NCBI GenBank assembly: GCA_020216785.1
Contig: JAIWNO010000236.1
Coordinates: 1 to 10,872, forward strand
Reading direction: 5' to 3'
DNA: 10,872 bases
From: Desulfomonile sp.
Lineage (GTDB): Bacteria; Desulfobacterota; Desulfomonilia; Desulfomonilales; Desulfomonilaceae
Shown here: in pieces, positions 1 to 7,347 of the stretch
How the letters are laid out: each line of letters begins with the position of its first letter
Position numbering within the stretch: position 1 is the stretch's first letter
Notes under the pieces: generated by a model
Database searches by the model: none
What the model saw: the letters and a program-made list of their open reading frames with translations, nothing else
Told to the model about the DNA's origin: nothing
Translations under genes and position numbers: made by a program

Positions 1-548
1 CGGAGCGCGATCCCCTGAAGAATAGGGTAAAAGCTTCCGTGCAGCCCAAGGGACGGGATAACCCGTGTACGGTTTTCAGTGTAGTTGAACGTGGAGGCGC
101 CTACCTTGACATTGTTCACGACGCTTTGGATGTTGAACACGTCCATGTCTGCATTCAGTCCGAACAGCGCCTGAGGCGACATGTAGAAGTCCAGGTCGTA
201 CCCGAGACGGCCATCATAAATCTTGAGCCTCGAGTCGTTGGCCGCCTGATCGTACATGCTGGGCAACTCAAACTTCAACCGCACCACATGAATGTTCTCC
301 ACCCTGCCGATTAAGGAGTATTCCCAAGTGAGGCGATCCTTAGCGACCCCGAGATTGTCTGTTATCCCGATCTTGGTCCGGTCGGGCTGGATGAGGTCCC
401 CGTTGAGGTTGGTGAACCAGAGGCGTGCGCCGGAGGTAAGTCGAAGATATGAGGGAACTTCCCATGCGTGGACGTTTGCCAGGAGCATGAAGGAGAGAAG
501 GGTGAGCCATGTGACGACAAGAAGCTTTTTAATTATTGACGTAGTCAT
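1..548 (-). CDS. Secreted, probable outer-membrane beta-barrel protein, 5' part only
   Basis: The minus strand is open from an ATG at 546-548 to the window edge (182 codons), so the C-terminus is missing. The N-terminus is a clear Sec signal peptide: a KK pair at residues 7-8, a hydrophobic core LLVVTWLTLLSFMLLA, and a VHA cleavage site before W29. The mature part alternates polar and hydrophobic residues, with many aromatic and Asn/Asp/Gly turns (SGARLWFTNLNGDL, RLGYDLDFYMSP, LGLHGSFYP). This is typical of outer-membrane barrels whose first strands span about 10 residues each. I recognise no specific family and infer the location from composition. No strong Shine-Dalgarno precedes the ATG; the upstream bases are AT-rich. 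The gene diverges from the RHH/zinc-uptake cluster and shares its 325-bp upstream region. A link to metal homeostasis is possible but not shown. Confidence 0.8.
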   Translation of the reverse strand, partial: MTTSIIKKLLVVTWLTLLSFMLLANVHAWEVPSYLRLTSGARLWFTNLNGDLIQPDRTKIGITDNLGVAKDRLTWEYSLIGRVENIHVVRLKFELPSMYDQAANDSRLKIYDGRLGYDLDFYMSPQALFGLNADMDVFNIQSVVNNVKVGASTFNYTENRTRVIPSLGLHGSFYPILQGIAL

Positions 549-592
549 GTTATTCACATAACCAGCAAATCTACATTATATATTCGAGGCAA

Positions 593-621
593 CCTATATA
601 TCTTTCTTGATCTTTTGTCAA
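593..621 (-). promoter_or_regulatory. Candidate sigma70-type promoter of the barrel gene
   Basis: On the minus strand a perfect TTGACA (plus 616-621) is followed by TATATA (595-600) at 15-bp spacing, or by TATAGG (593-598) at 17 bp. A perfect TATAAT (575-580) lies further downstream, but no good -35 element stands 17 bp before it. The inverted repeat TCTTGA/TCAAGA overlaps the -35 element and could be an operator. The motifs are visible; their function is inferred. Confidence 0.4.
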
Positions 622-710
622 GATAAAGTCAATCCCGCTCCATCTGTTCAGTTTTCTGCGACACCACCCTCTCAACCGCGTTATTGCGGCGAGTGCAAGG
701 ACGACGCAAG

Positions 711-754
711 CTCCTTTTGCCAAAGGGGGAGATTGCTTCGCTACGCTCGCAATG
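711..754. repeat. Palindromic GC-rich block resembling a dispersed intergenic repeat
   Basis: The block joins two imperfect palindromes. The first runs 711-731 (CTCC...GGAG, with CCTTT facing AAAGG). The second runs 732-753, with arms ATTGC and GCAAT around a CTTCGCTACGCTC-like core. The motif 'GATTGCTTCGCT...GCTCGCAATG' resembles short palindromic repeats that recur between genes in several bacterial phyla, and its translation gives nonsense peptides such as IASVAKQSPPL. Only one copy is in this window, so its repetitive nature rests on recognition, not on copies I can count here. Confidence 0.45.
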
Positions 755-813
755 GCATCCCCGCCTGGATCTCTCATCCCACCTAAAGGCTTACGAACAT
801 CGTTCATGGGCTA

Positions 814-844
814 TTGACAGGTGTGTAATACCTTGTAATACTAT
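814..844 (+). promoter_or_regulatory. Candidate promoter of the RHH/zinc-uptake cluster
   Basis: A perfect -35 hexamer TTGACA lies at 814-819. Possible -10 elements are TAATAC at 836-841 (16-bp spacing, 3 of 6 consensus bases) and TACTAT at 839-844 (19-bp spacing, 4 of 6). The start codon at 874 then lies about 30 nt downstream. The weak -10 would suit a regulated promoter, and the tandem octamer covers the spacer and -10 region. Confidence 0.45.
824..841 (+). repeat. Tandem octamer TGTAATAC x2, 10-bp period; operator candidate
   Basis: TGTAATAC occurs at 824-831 and again at 834-841, separated by CT, so equivalent bases are exactly one helical turn apart. The pair lies between the -35 element and the -10 region of the candidate promoter, where a bound repressor would block RNA polymerase. 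Ribbon-helix-helix repressors commonly bind short tandem half-sites as adjacent dimers on one DNA face, and an RHH protein is encoded 33 bp downstream. Autoregulation is inferred. I found no further copy of the octamer in the other intergenic stretches of this window. Confidence 0.5.
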
Positions 845-873
845 TCGCGCTCACTGGCTAAGAGGAATTCACC

Positions 874-1152
874 ATGCCTTCCGAAAAGCACGAAATCATC
901 ACCTTCAAGGTCCCGGAATCGCTCAAAGACGCCATGAAAGGCGTACCCAACCGCTCGGAATTCATCCGCAACGCCATTCTCACTGCATTGGACAGCGTGT
1001 GTCCTCTGTGCAAAGGCACCGGGATTTTCTCGCCCCATCAGAAAGAACACTGGAAACAATTCACCAGGGATCATTCGATTCAGGAGTGCGAGGATTGTCA
1101 CGCGTTGCATCTCGTTTGCGACCGCTCACACGGGTCGGCAGAAGATCGGTAA
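874..1152 (+). CDS. Ribbon-helix-helix protein with Cys/His zinc-binding tail; putative metalloregulator
   Basis: This 92-residue protein starts at an ATG preceded by AGAGGA with a 7-nt spacer. Residues 7-40 have the form of an RHH (MetJ/Arc/CopG) DNA-binding fold. There is a short beta strand EIITFKV, a helix PESLKDAMKG, a turn, and a second helix with the typical RSEFIRNAI segment. The rest is a compact metal site: CxxC at C43/C46 (CPLCKGTG), histidines H55, H59 and H67, then CxxC at C72/C75 followed by H76, H79 and C82. This looks like a zinc ribbon or finger. The gene is first in the cluster, 59 bp before the znuA-like gene in the same direction, which suggests it senses zinc and controls the importer. 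NikR is the known RHH metal sensor, but its C-terminal ACT-like domain is different from this tail. DNA and metal binding are inferred from motifs. Alternatively the Cys residues could be purely structural. Confidence 0.85.
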   Translation: MPSEKHEIITFKVPESLKDAMKGVPNRSEFIRNAILTALDSVCPLCKGTGIFSPHQKEHWKQFTRDHSIQECEDCHALHLVCDRSHGSAEDR

Positions 1153-1211
1153 CCGGCCCTATTGGTGTGTTTCTTCACGGAGAGCAGATCTCTGTCCCGG
1201 AGGAAGAGTTA

Positions 1212-2186
1212 ATGCATGCAGCAGCGCGCGGGTGCGCAGTGGGCTTGTTCGTTGTTGTCGCGGTAGCGACCGCGTTTTGTCACTCCGCAAGAGCGGACGA
1301 TAAGATCAAGGTCTTTGTGGGTATCGTACCCTATGCCTATTTCGTCGAGCGAATCGGGGGAGACCGCGTGGAAGTTGGGGTCCTCGTCGGCCCAGGCCGG
1401 GAGCCCCACGAATACGACCCGACGTCGAAGGAAATAGCCGCTCTGGCTTCGGCCCGCTTGCTCTTCACAGTCGGTATGCCATTTGAGCGGGCTCTGGTGA
1501 AGAAGATTGGGGCGTCATTCAAGAATCTCACCGTGGTGGACACAACCAAAGGAATTCCCCTACGCGAGATGACCGAAGAAGAAACCGAAGCCGAGGTGCA
1601 CAACCACAAGCCGGGCAAGGGACACGAGCACGGCAAAAAGACCGGACACAGCCACCGAAAGGAAGCCGCTGATCCACATGTGTGGCTCGACCCTGTGCTG
1701 GCGAAGACTCAGGCAGCGACGATCTGTGAGGCGTTGGCTGCCATTGATCCTGCCCATGCAGAAGATTACCGGGAAAACCTCGCAGCCTTCCAACAGGATC
1801 TGGATCGACTTGATGCCAAGCTCTCCGAGGCACTTACTCCACTGAAAGGCAAGGCATTCTACGTATATCACCCGGCGTTCGGATACTTCGCGGATCGATA
1901 CGGGCTCAAGCAGGTACCTGTAGAGACCGGCGGAAAAGAGCCGGGTGCACGGCATCTGGCTCAACTTATTACGCGTGCGCGAAAGGAAGGAGTCAAAGTG
2001 ATCTTCGTGCAGCCGCAATTTTCAGCTAAGACCGCTCAGGCGCTCGCAAAGGAGATCGACGGCGCGGTCGTGCCGCTGGATGATTTGGCGAAGGATTACC
2101 TTAAGAATATGGAAGACATCGCGGCAAAAATTTCGGCGGCAATCAGGCGGCTGGAAAAACAAACCGATCGTGAACCGAATAATTGA
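1212..2186 (+). CDS. znuA: Zinc ABC transporter periplasmic binding protein (ZnuA/TroA cluster 9)
   Basis: This 324-residue protein captures the metal ion in the periplasm and delivers it to the membrane permease. The ATG at 1212 has GGAGGA 7 nt upstream and begins a signal peptide with cleavage expected after ARA (residue 28). The frame stays open far upstream through the RHH gene, but that extension has no role. Expected metal ligands are H66 (in EPHEYDP), H156 (in DPHVWLDP), H220 (in YHPAFGYF) and D290 or D291 (in VPLDD). This is the three-His plus acidic pattern of TroA-like members. Between the first two ligands, residues 122-149 form a charged His-rich loop (H130, H132, H138, H140, H146, H148), typical of zinc-specific ZnuA proteins and rarer in manganese binders. 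A long helix around 176-210 would be the family's linker. The znuC-like gene begins 6 bp after the stop. Zinc is the likely substrate; manganese cannot be fully excluded. Confidence 0.93.
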   Translation: MHAAARGCAVGLFVVVAVATAFCHSARADDKIKVFVGIVPYAYFVERIGGDRVEVGVLVGPGREPHEYDPTSKEIAALASARLLFTVGMPFERALVKKIGASFKNLTVVDTTKGIPLREMTEEETEAEVHNHKPGKGHEHGKKTGHSHRKEAADPHVWLDPVLAKTQAATICEALAAIDPAHAEDYRENLAAFQQDLDRLDAKLSEALTPLKGKAFYVYHPAFGYFADRYGLKQVPVETGGKEPGARHLAQLITRARKEGVKVIFVQPQFSAKTAQALAKEIDGAVVPLDDLAKDYLKNMEDIAAKISAAIRRLEKQTDREPNN

Positions 2187-2192
2187 GGGCTC

Positions 2193-2963
2193 ATGCAAAT
2201 GTCGGATCCCGTCATCATCATGGAAGATCTGTCCTTTTCGTACGACGGGCATCTCGTCCTAGAGGACGTGAATCTCGCGATCCATGAACAGGAGCTTGTC
2301 TCATTTGTAGGCCCGAATGGGGGCGGCAAAACCACCCTCCTTAAACTGATGCTCGGTTTGCTGCACCCGACCAAGGGTACGGTGCGAATATTTGGCAAGC
2401 GGCCGCAAGACGCGCGGCCGCTCATCGGGTACATGCCGCAACACGCGCACCTGGACCCGCAGTTTCCTGTATCGGTTATGGATGTGGTGCTCATGGGGCG
2501 TCTCGGACTCACCCGCCCGTTCGGGCCGTATACGAAAGCTGACCGGATCGCCGCGGAAGAGGCGCTGCGGACGCTGCATGTGTGGGACCTTCGGCGGAAG
2601 CACTTCTCCGCATTGTCGGGAGGCCAGCGTCAGCGGGTGCTTATCGCCCGCGCCCTGGCTCCAAATCCTAGGCTGCTTCTTCTCGACGAGCCGACCGCTG
2701 GTCTCGATGTGGCGATCGAAGGCGAGTTCTACGAACTTATCCGCGGGTTTGCGCGCAAGATGACGGTAGTCCTCGTGTCGCACGATTTGGGGTTTGTCTC
2801 GCAACTTGTGCACAAAGTGGTTTGCGTCAAGCGCTCAGTGGTGACCCATGCCACGAGCGACATCACCGGCGAAATCATAAGCCGGGTATACGGATCGGAG
2901 ATGAAGATGGTACTCCATGACCGGAGCAACGGAGGGGATATCTTCAAGTGTATAACTTCCTAA
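2193..2963 (+). CDS. znuC: Zinc ABC transporter ATP-binding protein
   Basis: This 256-residue cytoplasmic ATPase powers the importer. All nucleotide-binding elements are present: Walker A GPNGGGKTT (40-48), Q-loop Q83, signature LSGGQ (141-145), Walker B LLLLDEP (161-167), D-loop AGLD, and switch H197 in LVSHDLG. The start is the ATG at 2193, 6 bp after the znuA stop. A second ATG at 2199 (Met3) is also possible, because the GAGGG near 2185-2189 overlaps the znuA stop and is better spaced for it. The 3' end overlaps the permease gene by 16 bp, implying translational coupling. The C-terminal tail after about residue 205 lacks obvious His-rich metal sites. Family assignment is firm. Zinc specificity comes from the neighbouring binding protein and regulator. 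Confidence 0.93.
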   Translation: MQMSDPVIIMEDLSFSYDGHLVLEDVNLAIHEQELVSFVGPNGGGKTTLLKLMLGLLHPTKGTVRIFGKRPQDARPLIGYMPQHAHLDPQFPVSVMDVVLMGRLGLTRPFGPYTKADRIAAEEALRTLHVWDLRRKHFSALSGGQRQRVLIARALAPNPRLLLLDEPTAGLDVAIEGEFYELIRGFARKMTVVLVSHDLGFVSQLVHKVVCVKRSVVTHATSDITGEIISRVYGSEMKMVLHDRSNGGDIFKCITS

Positions 2964-3796
2964 ACGATCTTGCCCGCTTCAATTTCCTCCAGTACGCATT
3001 GGTGACCGGTGTGCTGGCCAGCGTTGCCTGCGGCATCATTGGAACGTATGTGGTGGTGAGGCGGATTTCCTTCATCGCCGACGGGATAGCCCATAGCGTC
3101 CTGGCCGGTATGGGCTCTGCGCTCTTTTTCCGGACAGTACACGGATGGGAGTGGGTAAGTCCGCTCTATGGGGCTGTCGCAGCCGCTCTGGTGACGGCGA
3201 TTATCATCGGTGTGGTGAGCCTGTGGACCAAGGAGCGGGAAGACACGATCATCGGCGCGTTGTGGGCGGTCGGCATGGCGGTGGGGATTCTGTTTATCGC
3301 ACGAACACCCGGTTACAGCACGGACCTGATGAGCTACCTCTTTGGGAACATCCTCTTGGTGACGGAACACGACTTGTGGCTCATGGCCGGATTGGACCTG
3401 CTGGTGGTAGTCGCTGGAGTGCTTTTCTACAACCGGTTTCTTGCGGTGTGCTTCGATGACGAGTTCGCTCGCGTGGCGGGGCTCAGGGTGGAAGTGTTCT
3501 ACCTCGCGCTCCTCTGCCTGACCGCGCTGACCGTGGTAGTGCTTGTGACGGTTGTCGGCATCGTCATGGTGATCGCGCTCCTGACACTGCCCGTTGCAAT
3601 TGCCGGGTTCTTTTCCCGGAGCCTCTGGCAGATGATGGCTCTCTCCGCCATGCTCAGTATGGTTTTTACAACCGCAGGGCTTGTGGTGAGTTACGAGCCA
3701 AACTATCCCACGGGCGCGACCACCATCATGATCTGCGCTGTCGCGTACCTCGTTGTGGTGATCGGCGAGGGCTTGCGGAAACGAGGCCGAGGTTAA
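2948..3796 (+). CDS. znuB: Zinc ABC transporter permease (ABC-3 family)
   Basis: This 282-residue inner-membrane protein forms the metal channel as a homodimer. It starts at GTG 2948, with GGAGGGG at 2931-2937 (10-nt spacer) inside the end of the ATPase gene. Hydrophobic segments lie at about residues 15-38, 45-62, 72-95, 102-119, 138-162, 183-215 (probably two helices), 223-248 and 255-276, giving the 8-9 helices expected of the family. Recognisable ABC-3 features are the early RRISFIADGIAHSVLAG segment and the conserved central loop around FDDEFARVAGLRV, which probably contacts the ATPase. The stop codon is 20 bp from that of convergent smc. I see no hairpin terminator in that gap, so transcripts from both sides may overlap. 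Confidence 0.93.
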   Translation: MYNFLNDLARFNFLQYALVTGVLASVACGIIGTYVVVRRISFIADGIAHSVLAGMGSALFFRTVHGWEWVSPLYGAVAAALVTAIIIGVVSLWTKEREDTIIGALWAVGMAVGILFIARTPGYSTDLMSYLFGNILLVTEHDLWLMAGLDLLVVVAGVLFYNRFLAVCFDDEFARVAGLRVEVFYLALLCLTALTVVVLVTVVGIVMVIALLTLPVAIAGFFSRSLWQMMALSAMLSMVFTTAGLVVSYEPNYPTGATTIMICAVAYLVVVIGEGLRKRGRG

Positions 3797-3816
3797 AGAG
3801 GACCATCCGAGCGGCA

Positions 3817-6800
3817 TCAGACGAATTCTACCGACACGACTGTTGAAACGCCTGCCTCTTCCATCGTGACGCCGTACAGCGTATCCGCTGTTTCCATACT
3901 CCGCTTATTGTGGGTAATCACCAGGAACTGCGTCTGATCCGCCAGTCTGCGCAGCATTTCATTGAAGCGAAGGATGTTTGAATCATCCAGCGGCGCGTCC
4001 ACTTCGTCCAGGAGACAGAACGGGGATGGCCGCGTCAGAAAAATCGAGAAGATGAGCGCAACAGCGGTTAGCGCCTTTTCACCGCCCGAGAGGAGGTCCA
4101 TATTCCGGACCCGCTTGCCGGGCGGACGTGCCATGATGTCTACGCCAGTCTCGAGAAGGTTGTCTTCATCGGTGAGCACGAGCCTCGCTTCACCGCCCCT
4201 GAAGAGAAACGGGAAAATTTCCTGGAATTTCTCGTTAATGCTGTCAAAGGCCGCGCGGAATCGCTCCTTGGTGGTCTTGTTGATACGATTGATCGTAGCA
4301 TAGAGCGATTCTACCGCACTTCGCAGGTCGCTTTCCTGCTCAGTGAGGAACGTAAGCCGCTCTTCCATGAGACGGCTCTCCGCGATGGCCGCAAGGTTCA
4401 CTTCACCCATCGCGTCGAGCTTGCTCCTGAGTTCTCCGATCTCCTGCTCGTTGGGGGGATCGTCTTCCACGGCGACAGTCCGCGGATCGACGCGGTACCG
4501 GTCGATGATTTTCTCCACGAGTCCCTCGAGTACCTGCTCCACTCTGACCGATTCCATTTCCAGTGAGTGGACCCTCTCCCGGACTTCGGCCAGCGCCTTG
4601 CCCTCCGCGGCGGCAGCGGCTTCCAGATGCATGAGTCGAGCAGCAAGTTCGGTGGAATCGTTCTTGAGCCCTTCGATCCGCCGGGCTTGGTCCGCGTGCT
4701 CGGTCATGAGGCGGCGTTCTTGGAGCGAAGCATCTTCGATCCGGCCGTGCAGTCGCTTCTCGTCGTCAGCGTAGTGCTCCAGTCGTTCGCTGAGCGATTT
4801 CATTCGCGCAGAAATCTGCTCCACAACAGCGTCCAAAGTGCGGCGCTCCCTCTCAAGCGCTTGGTGGCGCTCTTCCATCTGCGCCACGTGAACGCGGGTT
4901 TCGCCGTAGTGGCGTGACTCTTCTTCCCGGGCGACCGAGCACGCGTCTATTCCACGGCGCGCCTCTTCACGCAGCCTTTCCAGTTCGGCGTGACGGGTCC
5001 CCAGGCGGGCAATATTTTCTTCAGTGCTGCGGACTTGGCTGGATTGGCTCTCGATTTCCTTATCGAGACGATCCTTTTCGAGAGCAAGCACTGAGAGGCG
5101 CCGCTCAAAGTCGGCGATTTGGCTGCCCACTCGCTCCAAGTCCTTGCGCAGGGCCGTTTCTGCGACACGCAGATTGTTCAGGGCCGCGTCCGCGCGGCTT
5201 ACGGCTTCCACACACTCACGCAGCCGGTCCTCATGCCGTGCGAGCTCGGCCCTTACGTCGGAGATTTGTCTGTTAAGATGATCAATCTCTCCACCAAGTC
5301 GAGCGATCTCGCGGCGCTTCTCAAAAACCTCTTCTCCTGCGCGGCTGCCGGATCCGCCCGTGATTTCGCCGTGCCGATTCACCAGCTCGCCCGAAAGTGT
5401 TGCCAGATCTACGGAGATGCCGTTTTTCTCCCAGATTTCAAGCGCGCTCCGCATGTCTTCGACTACAACGCTTCGGCCGAGAAGGAAATCCTCGAGGTCC
5501 TCCAACCCTTCGGGCAACCGTGCGACATCTTTGAGCTGAACCAGTCCGTCGATCCCATCGGTTGAAGAGTGCTCGTGGCCGGTACGAGGCGAACGCGGAA
5601 TGAAAGTACTCCGGCCGGCTTCAGCCTCTCTCAGTAAGTCTGCTGCCGCGGCACCCGCACGCGGGGAATCTACCACCACATAGCCGAGCCGATCTCCCAA
5701 TGCAGCTATGACAGCTTTTTGGTACTTCTCGGGCACGTCAAGTAACTCGGCCAATGGTCCCAGCAATCCCTTTTCCGCTGCGGATACTCGATCCTGCATC
5801 AGAAAACGGACGCCATCGTCGTACGAGCTGTAGCTCTGCTGCAATTCCTCGAGTGATTCCCGCCGAGCCCTGGCTGCCGTAACTTCCCGCTCGTATGTGG
5901 CCGAGCGTTCCCTTAACAACTCAATTGCGTGCTGGAGTTCCACACGTTCAGCACTGAGACGCTCCTTGTTGCCGGCTTCATCTTTCATGCGCTGAGTGAT
6001 CTCCGCGGATTTCTGCAACAATTCCTCGCGGCGGGTGCGTTCCAACGCAACGGCTCGCGCAACTTCATCAGCTTCGCGTCCGATGCGCTCAAGCCGTCCT
6101 TTGATCTCTGCTGCACGGCGGTTAAGTTGCTCGCGGGCATTGCGTTCCGACGCTGCTTCCTGGAGCGTCCGAAAAACCTCGTCTTTGAGGCGCTCCCATA
6201 GCTCTCGTTGCTCCCCCAGCGTGCGATCGAGCGAGCACTTCTTCTCTCCGGCCAAGCGCAGTTCTTCCTGAGCTGCATGCAATTCTGTCAGCAGTGCTGC
6301 GATTTGGGTTTCGAGCGCTGATCGCCGTTCGCGTGATTCGTGAAGTTGACTTTCAAGTGAGGTACGCTCGCCGGAATCTCGCTCGCGTGATTCGGCAAGC
6401 CGTACGAGTGCCGCTCGATCGCGTTCCACACTCCCGCGCACGGCCGCGAGTTCCAGATCAACCTTGTGGTGAGATTCCAGCAGGTCGGAAAGCGCTTTCT
6501 CGGCATCGAGAGCCTTCAGGCGCACTTGTTCGAGTTCGGCCTGAATCGACGCGAAACGAGCTTGCTTTTCGAGGAATAGCGTTCGATTCCGCTCAAGTTC
6601 AGCCCCGATTCGACTATGTTCTTCGGTCTGCCGCGCGCAGCGGTGCGCATGAAACGCGATGTCCAACGATCGGTGGCGCTCGCTCAGCTTGCGGTACCGT
6701 TCAGCCTGCGACGCCTGCCGTTTTAGTGAAGCACCTTGGCGTCTGACCTCGCGGATTACATCAGAAATTCGGAGCAGATTTTGATTGGTTTGTTCGAGCT

Positions 6801-7347
6801 TTTTAATCGCGGCCTCTCGACGGGCCTTGTAGCGGTTGATTCCGGCTGCCTCTTCGATAAGGACTCGGCGATCCTCCGGTCTGGAGGCAACCACCATATC
6901 CACCCGCCCCTGCTCGATCACTGCATACGAGTTCCGTCCAACACCGGTGTCCAGAAAGAAGTCGGTTACATCGGAAAGGCGGCAAGGAATGCCGTTGATC
7001 TCGTACTGGGATTCACCACCCCTGAAGAGCCGACGGGAAATCATGACCTCGTCATAGTCGGCCATGGAGCCGGAAAACGAGCCGCCATCATTGGAAAGAA
7101 CCAGGCGCACCTCGCCCATGCCTACGGGCTTGCGCGAGTCGGACCCATTGAAGATCACGTCTTCCATTTTCTTGCCGCGCAGAACACGGGCGCTCTGCTC
7201 TCCCATCACCCAACGTATGGCCTCGAAGACGTTGCTCTTACCGCACCCGTTGGGTCCGACGATGGCGGTGATACCGGGCTTCAGTTCCAGGACTGTTTTG
7301 TCGGGAAAGCTTTTGAATCCCTTGATTTCAAGCCGTTTTATTCTCAT
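3817..7347 (-). CDS. smc: Chromosome partition protein SMC
   Basis: This 1176-residue SMC ATPase compacts and segregates the chromosome as a dimer with ScpA and ScpB, whose genes are not in this window. The start is the ATG at 7345-7347, giving the family N-terminus MRIKRLEIKGFKSF. An upstream in-frame ATG at 7428 would add 27 unconserved residues and has no Shine-Dalgarno. Walker A GPNGCGKS is at 31-38, and the family segment LRGKKMEDVIFNGSDSRKP follows. Residues about 165-515 and 670-1015 are charged heptad-like coiled coil. The globular hinge runs about 523-660, from GLLGPLAELLDV to the glycine-rich EITGGSGS. The C-terminal head has signature LSGGEK (1086-1091), Walker B FCLLDEVDAPLDD (catalytic E1115) and the terminal ITHNK segment. 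Length and all key residues match a functional bacterial SMC. Its Shine-Dalgarno is weak (GGAAC about 10 nt upstream). It is transcribed away from the SNF2 gene and converges with znuB. Confidence 0.97.
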   Translation of the reverse strand: MRIKRLEIKGFKSFPDKTVLELKPGITAIVGPNGCGKSNVFEAIRWVMGEQSARVLRGKKMEDVIFNGSDSRKPVGMGEVRLVLSNDGGSFSGSMADYDEVMISRRLFRGGESQYEINGIPCRLSDVTDFFLDTGVGRNSYAVIEQGRVDMVVASRPEDRRVLIEEAAGINRYKARREAAIKKLEQTNQNLLRISDVIREVRRQGASLKRQASQAERYRKLSERHRSLDIAFHAHRCARQTEEHSRIGAELERNRTLFLEKQARFASIQAELEQVRLKALDAEKALSDLLESHHKVDLELAAVRGSVERDRAALVRLAESRERDSGERTSLESQLHESRERRSALETQIAALLTELHAAQEELRLAGEKKCSLDRTLGEQRELWERLKDEVFRTLQEAASERNAREQLNRRAAEIKGRLERIGREADEVARAVALERTRREELLQKSAEITQRMKDEAGNKERLSAERVELQHAIELLRERSATYEREVTAARARRESLEELQQSYSSYDDGVRFLMQDRVSAAEKGLLGPLAELLDVPEKYQKAVIAALGDRLGYVVVDSPRAGAAAADLLREAEAGRSTFIPRSPRTGHEHSSTDGIDGLVQLKDVARLPEGLEDLEDFLLGRSVVVEDMRSALEIWEKNGISVDLATLSGELVNRHGEITGGSGSRAGEEVFEKRREIARLGGEIDHLNRQISDVRAELARHEDRLRECVEAVSRADAALNNLRVAETALRKDLERVGSQIADFERRLSVLALEKDRLDKEIESQSSQVRSTEENIARLGTRHAELERLREEARRGIDACSVAREEESRHYGETRVHVAQMEERHQALERERRTLDAVVEQISARMKSLSERLEHYADDEKRLHGRIEDASLQERRLMTEHADQARRIEGLKNDSTELAARLMHLEAAAAAEGKALAEVRERVHSLEMESVRVEQVLEGLVEKIIDRYRVDPRTVAVEDDPPNEQEIGELRSKLDAMGEVNLAAIAESRLMEERLTFLTEQESDLRSAVESLYATINRINKTTKERFRAAFDSINEKFQEIFPFLFRGGEARLVLTDEDNLLETGVDIMARPPGKRVRNMDLLSGGEKALTAVALIFSIFLTRPSPFCLLDEVDAPLDDSNILRFNEMLRRLADQTQFLVITHNKRSMETADTLYGVTMEEAGVSTVVSVEFV

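Larger units (their letters stand above)
549..873. other. Divergent intergenic region (325 bp) with promoters and repeats
   Basis: No convincing gene lies here. The left 80 bases are AT-rich and carry the candidate promoter of the minus-strand barrel gene. There is also a small inverted repeat TCTTGA/TCAAGA (605-610 and 618-623, 7-nt gap). The middle has a small hairpin CCGC/GCGG (676-679, 686-689), followed by a GC-rich palindromic block at 711-754. The right end has the candidate promoter and tandem octamer of the RHH gene, and its Shine-Dalgarno AGAGGA at 861-866. A 78-codon minus-strand frame across 571-807 is judged spurious because it simply reads through the repeat block. Confidence 0.7.

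Noticed and set aside
571..807. 78-codon minus-strand open frame
   Set aside because: It reads through the palindromic block and the candidate promoter, its peptide is repeat-derived, and it has no convincing start context.
684..1211. In-frame extension of the znuA-like reading frame upstream to 684
   Set aside because: The extension overlaps the RHH gene in another frame, lacks a ribosome binding site, and would bury the signal peptide inside the protein. The ATG at 1212 has an excellent Shine-Dalgarno.
2960..3817. 285-codon minus-strand frame opposite znuB
   Set aside because: It is a shadow of the permease gene: very rich in His, Asp and Gln, with no fold-like pattern, while the plus strand is an unmistakable ABC-3 permease.
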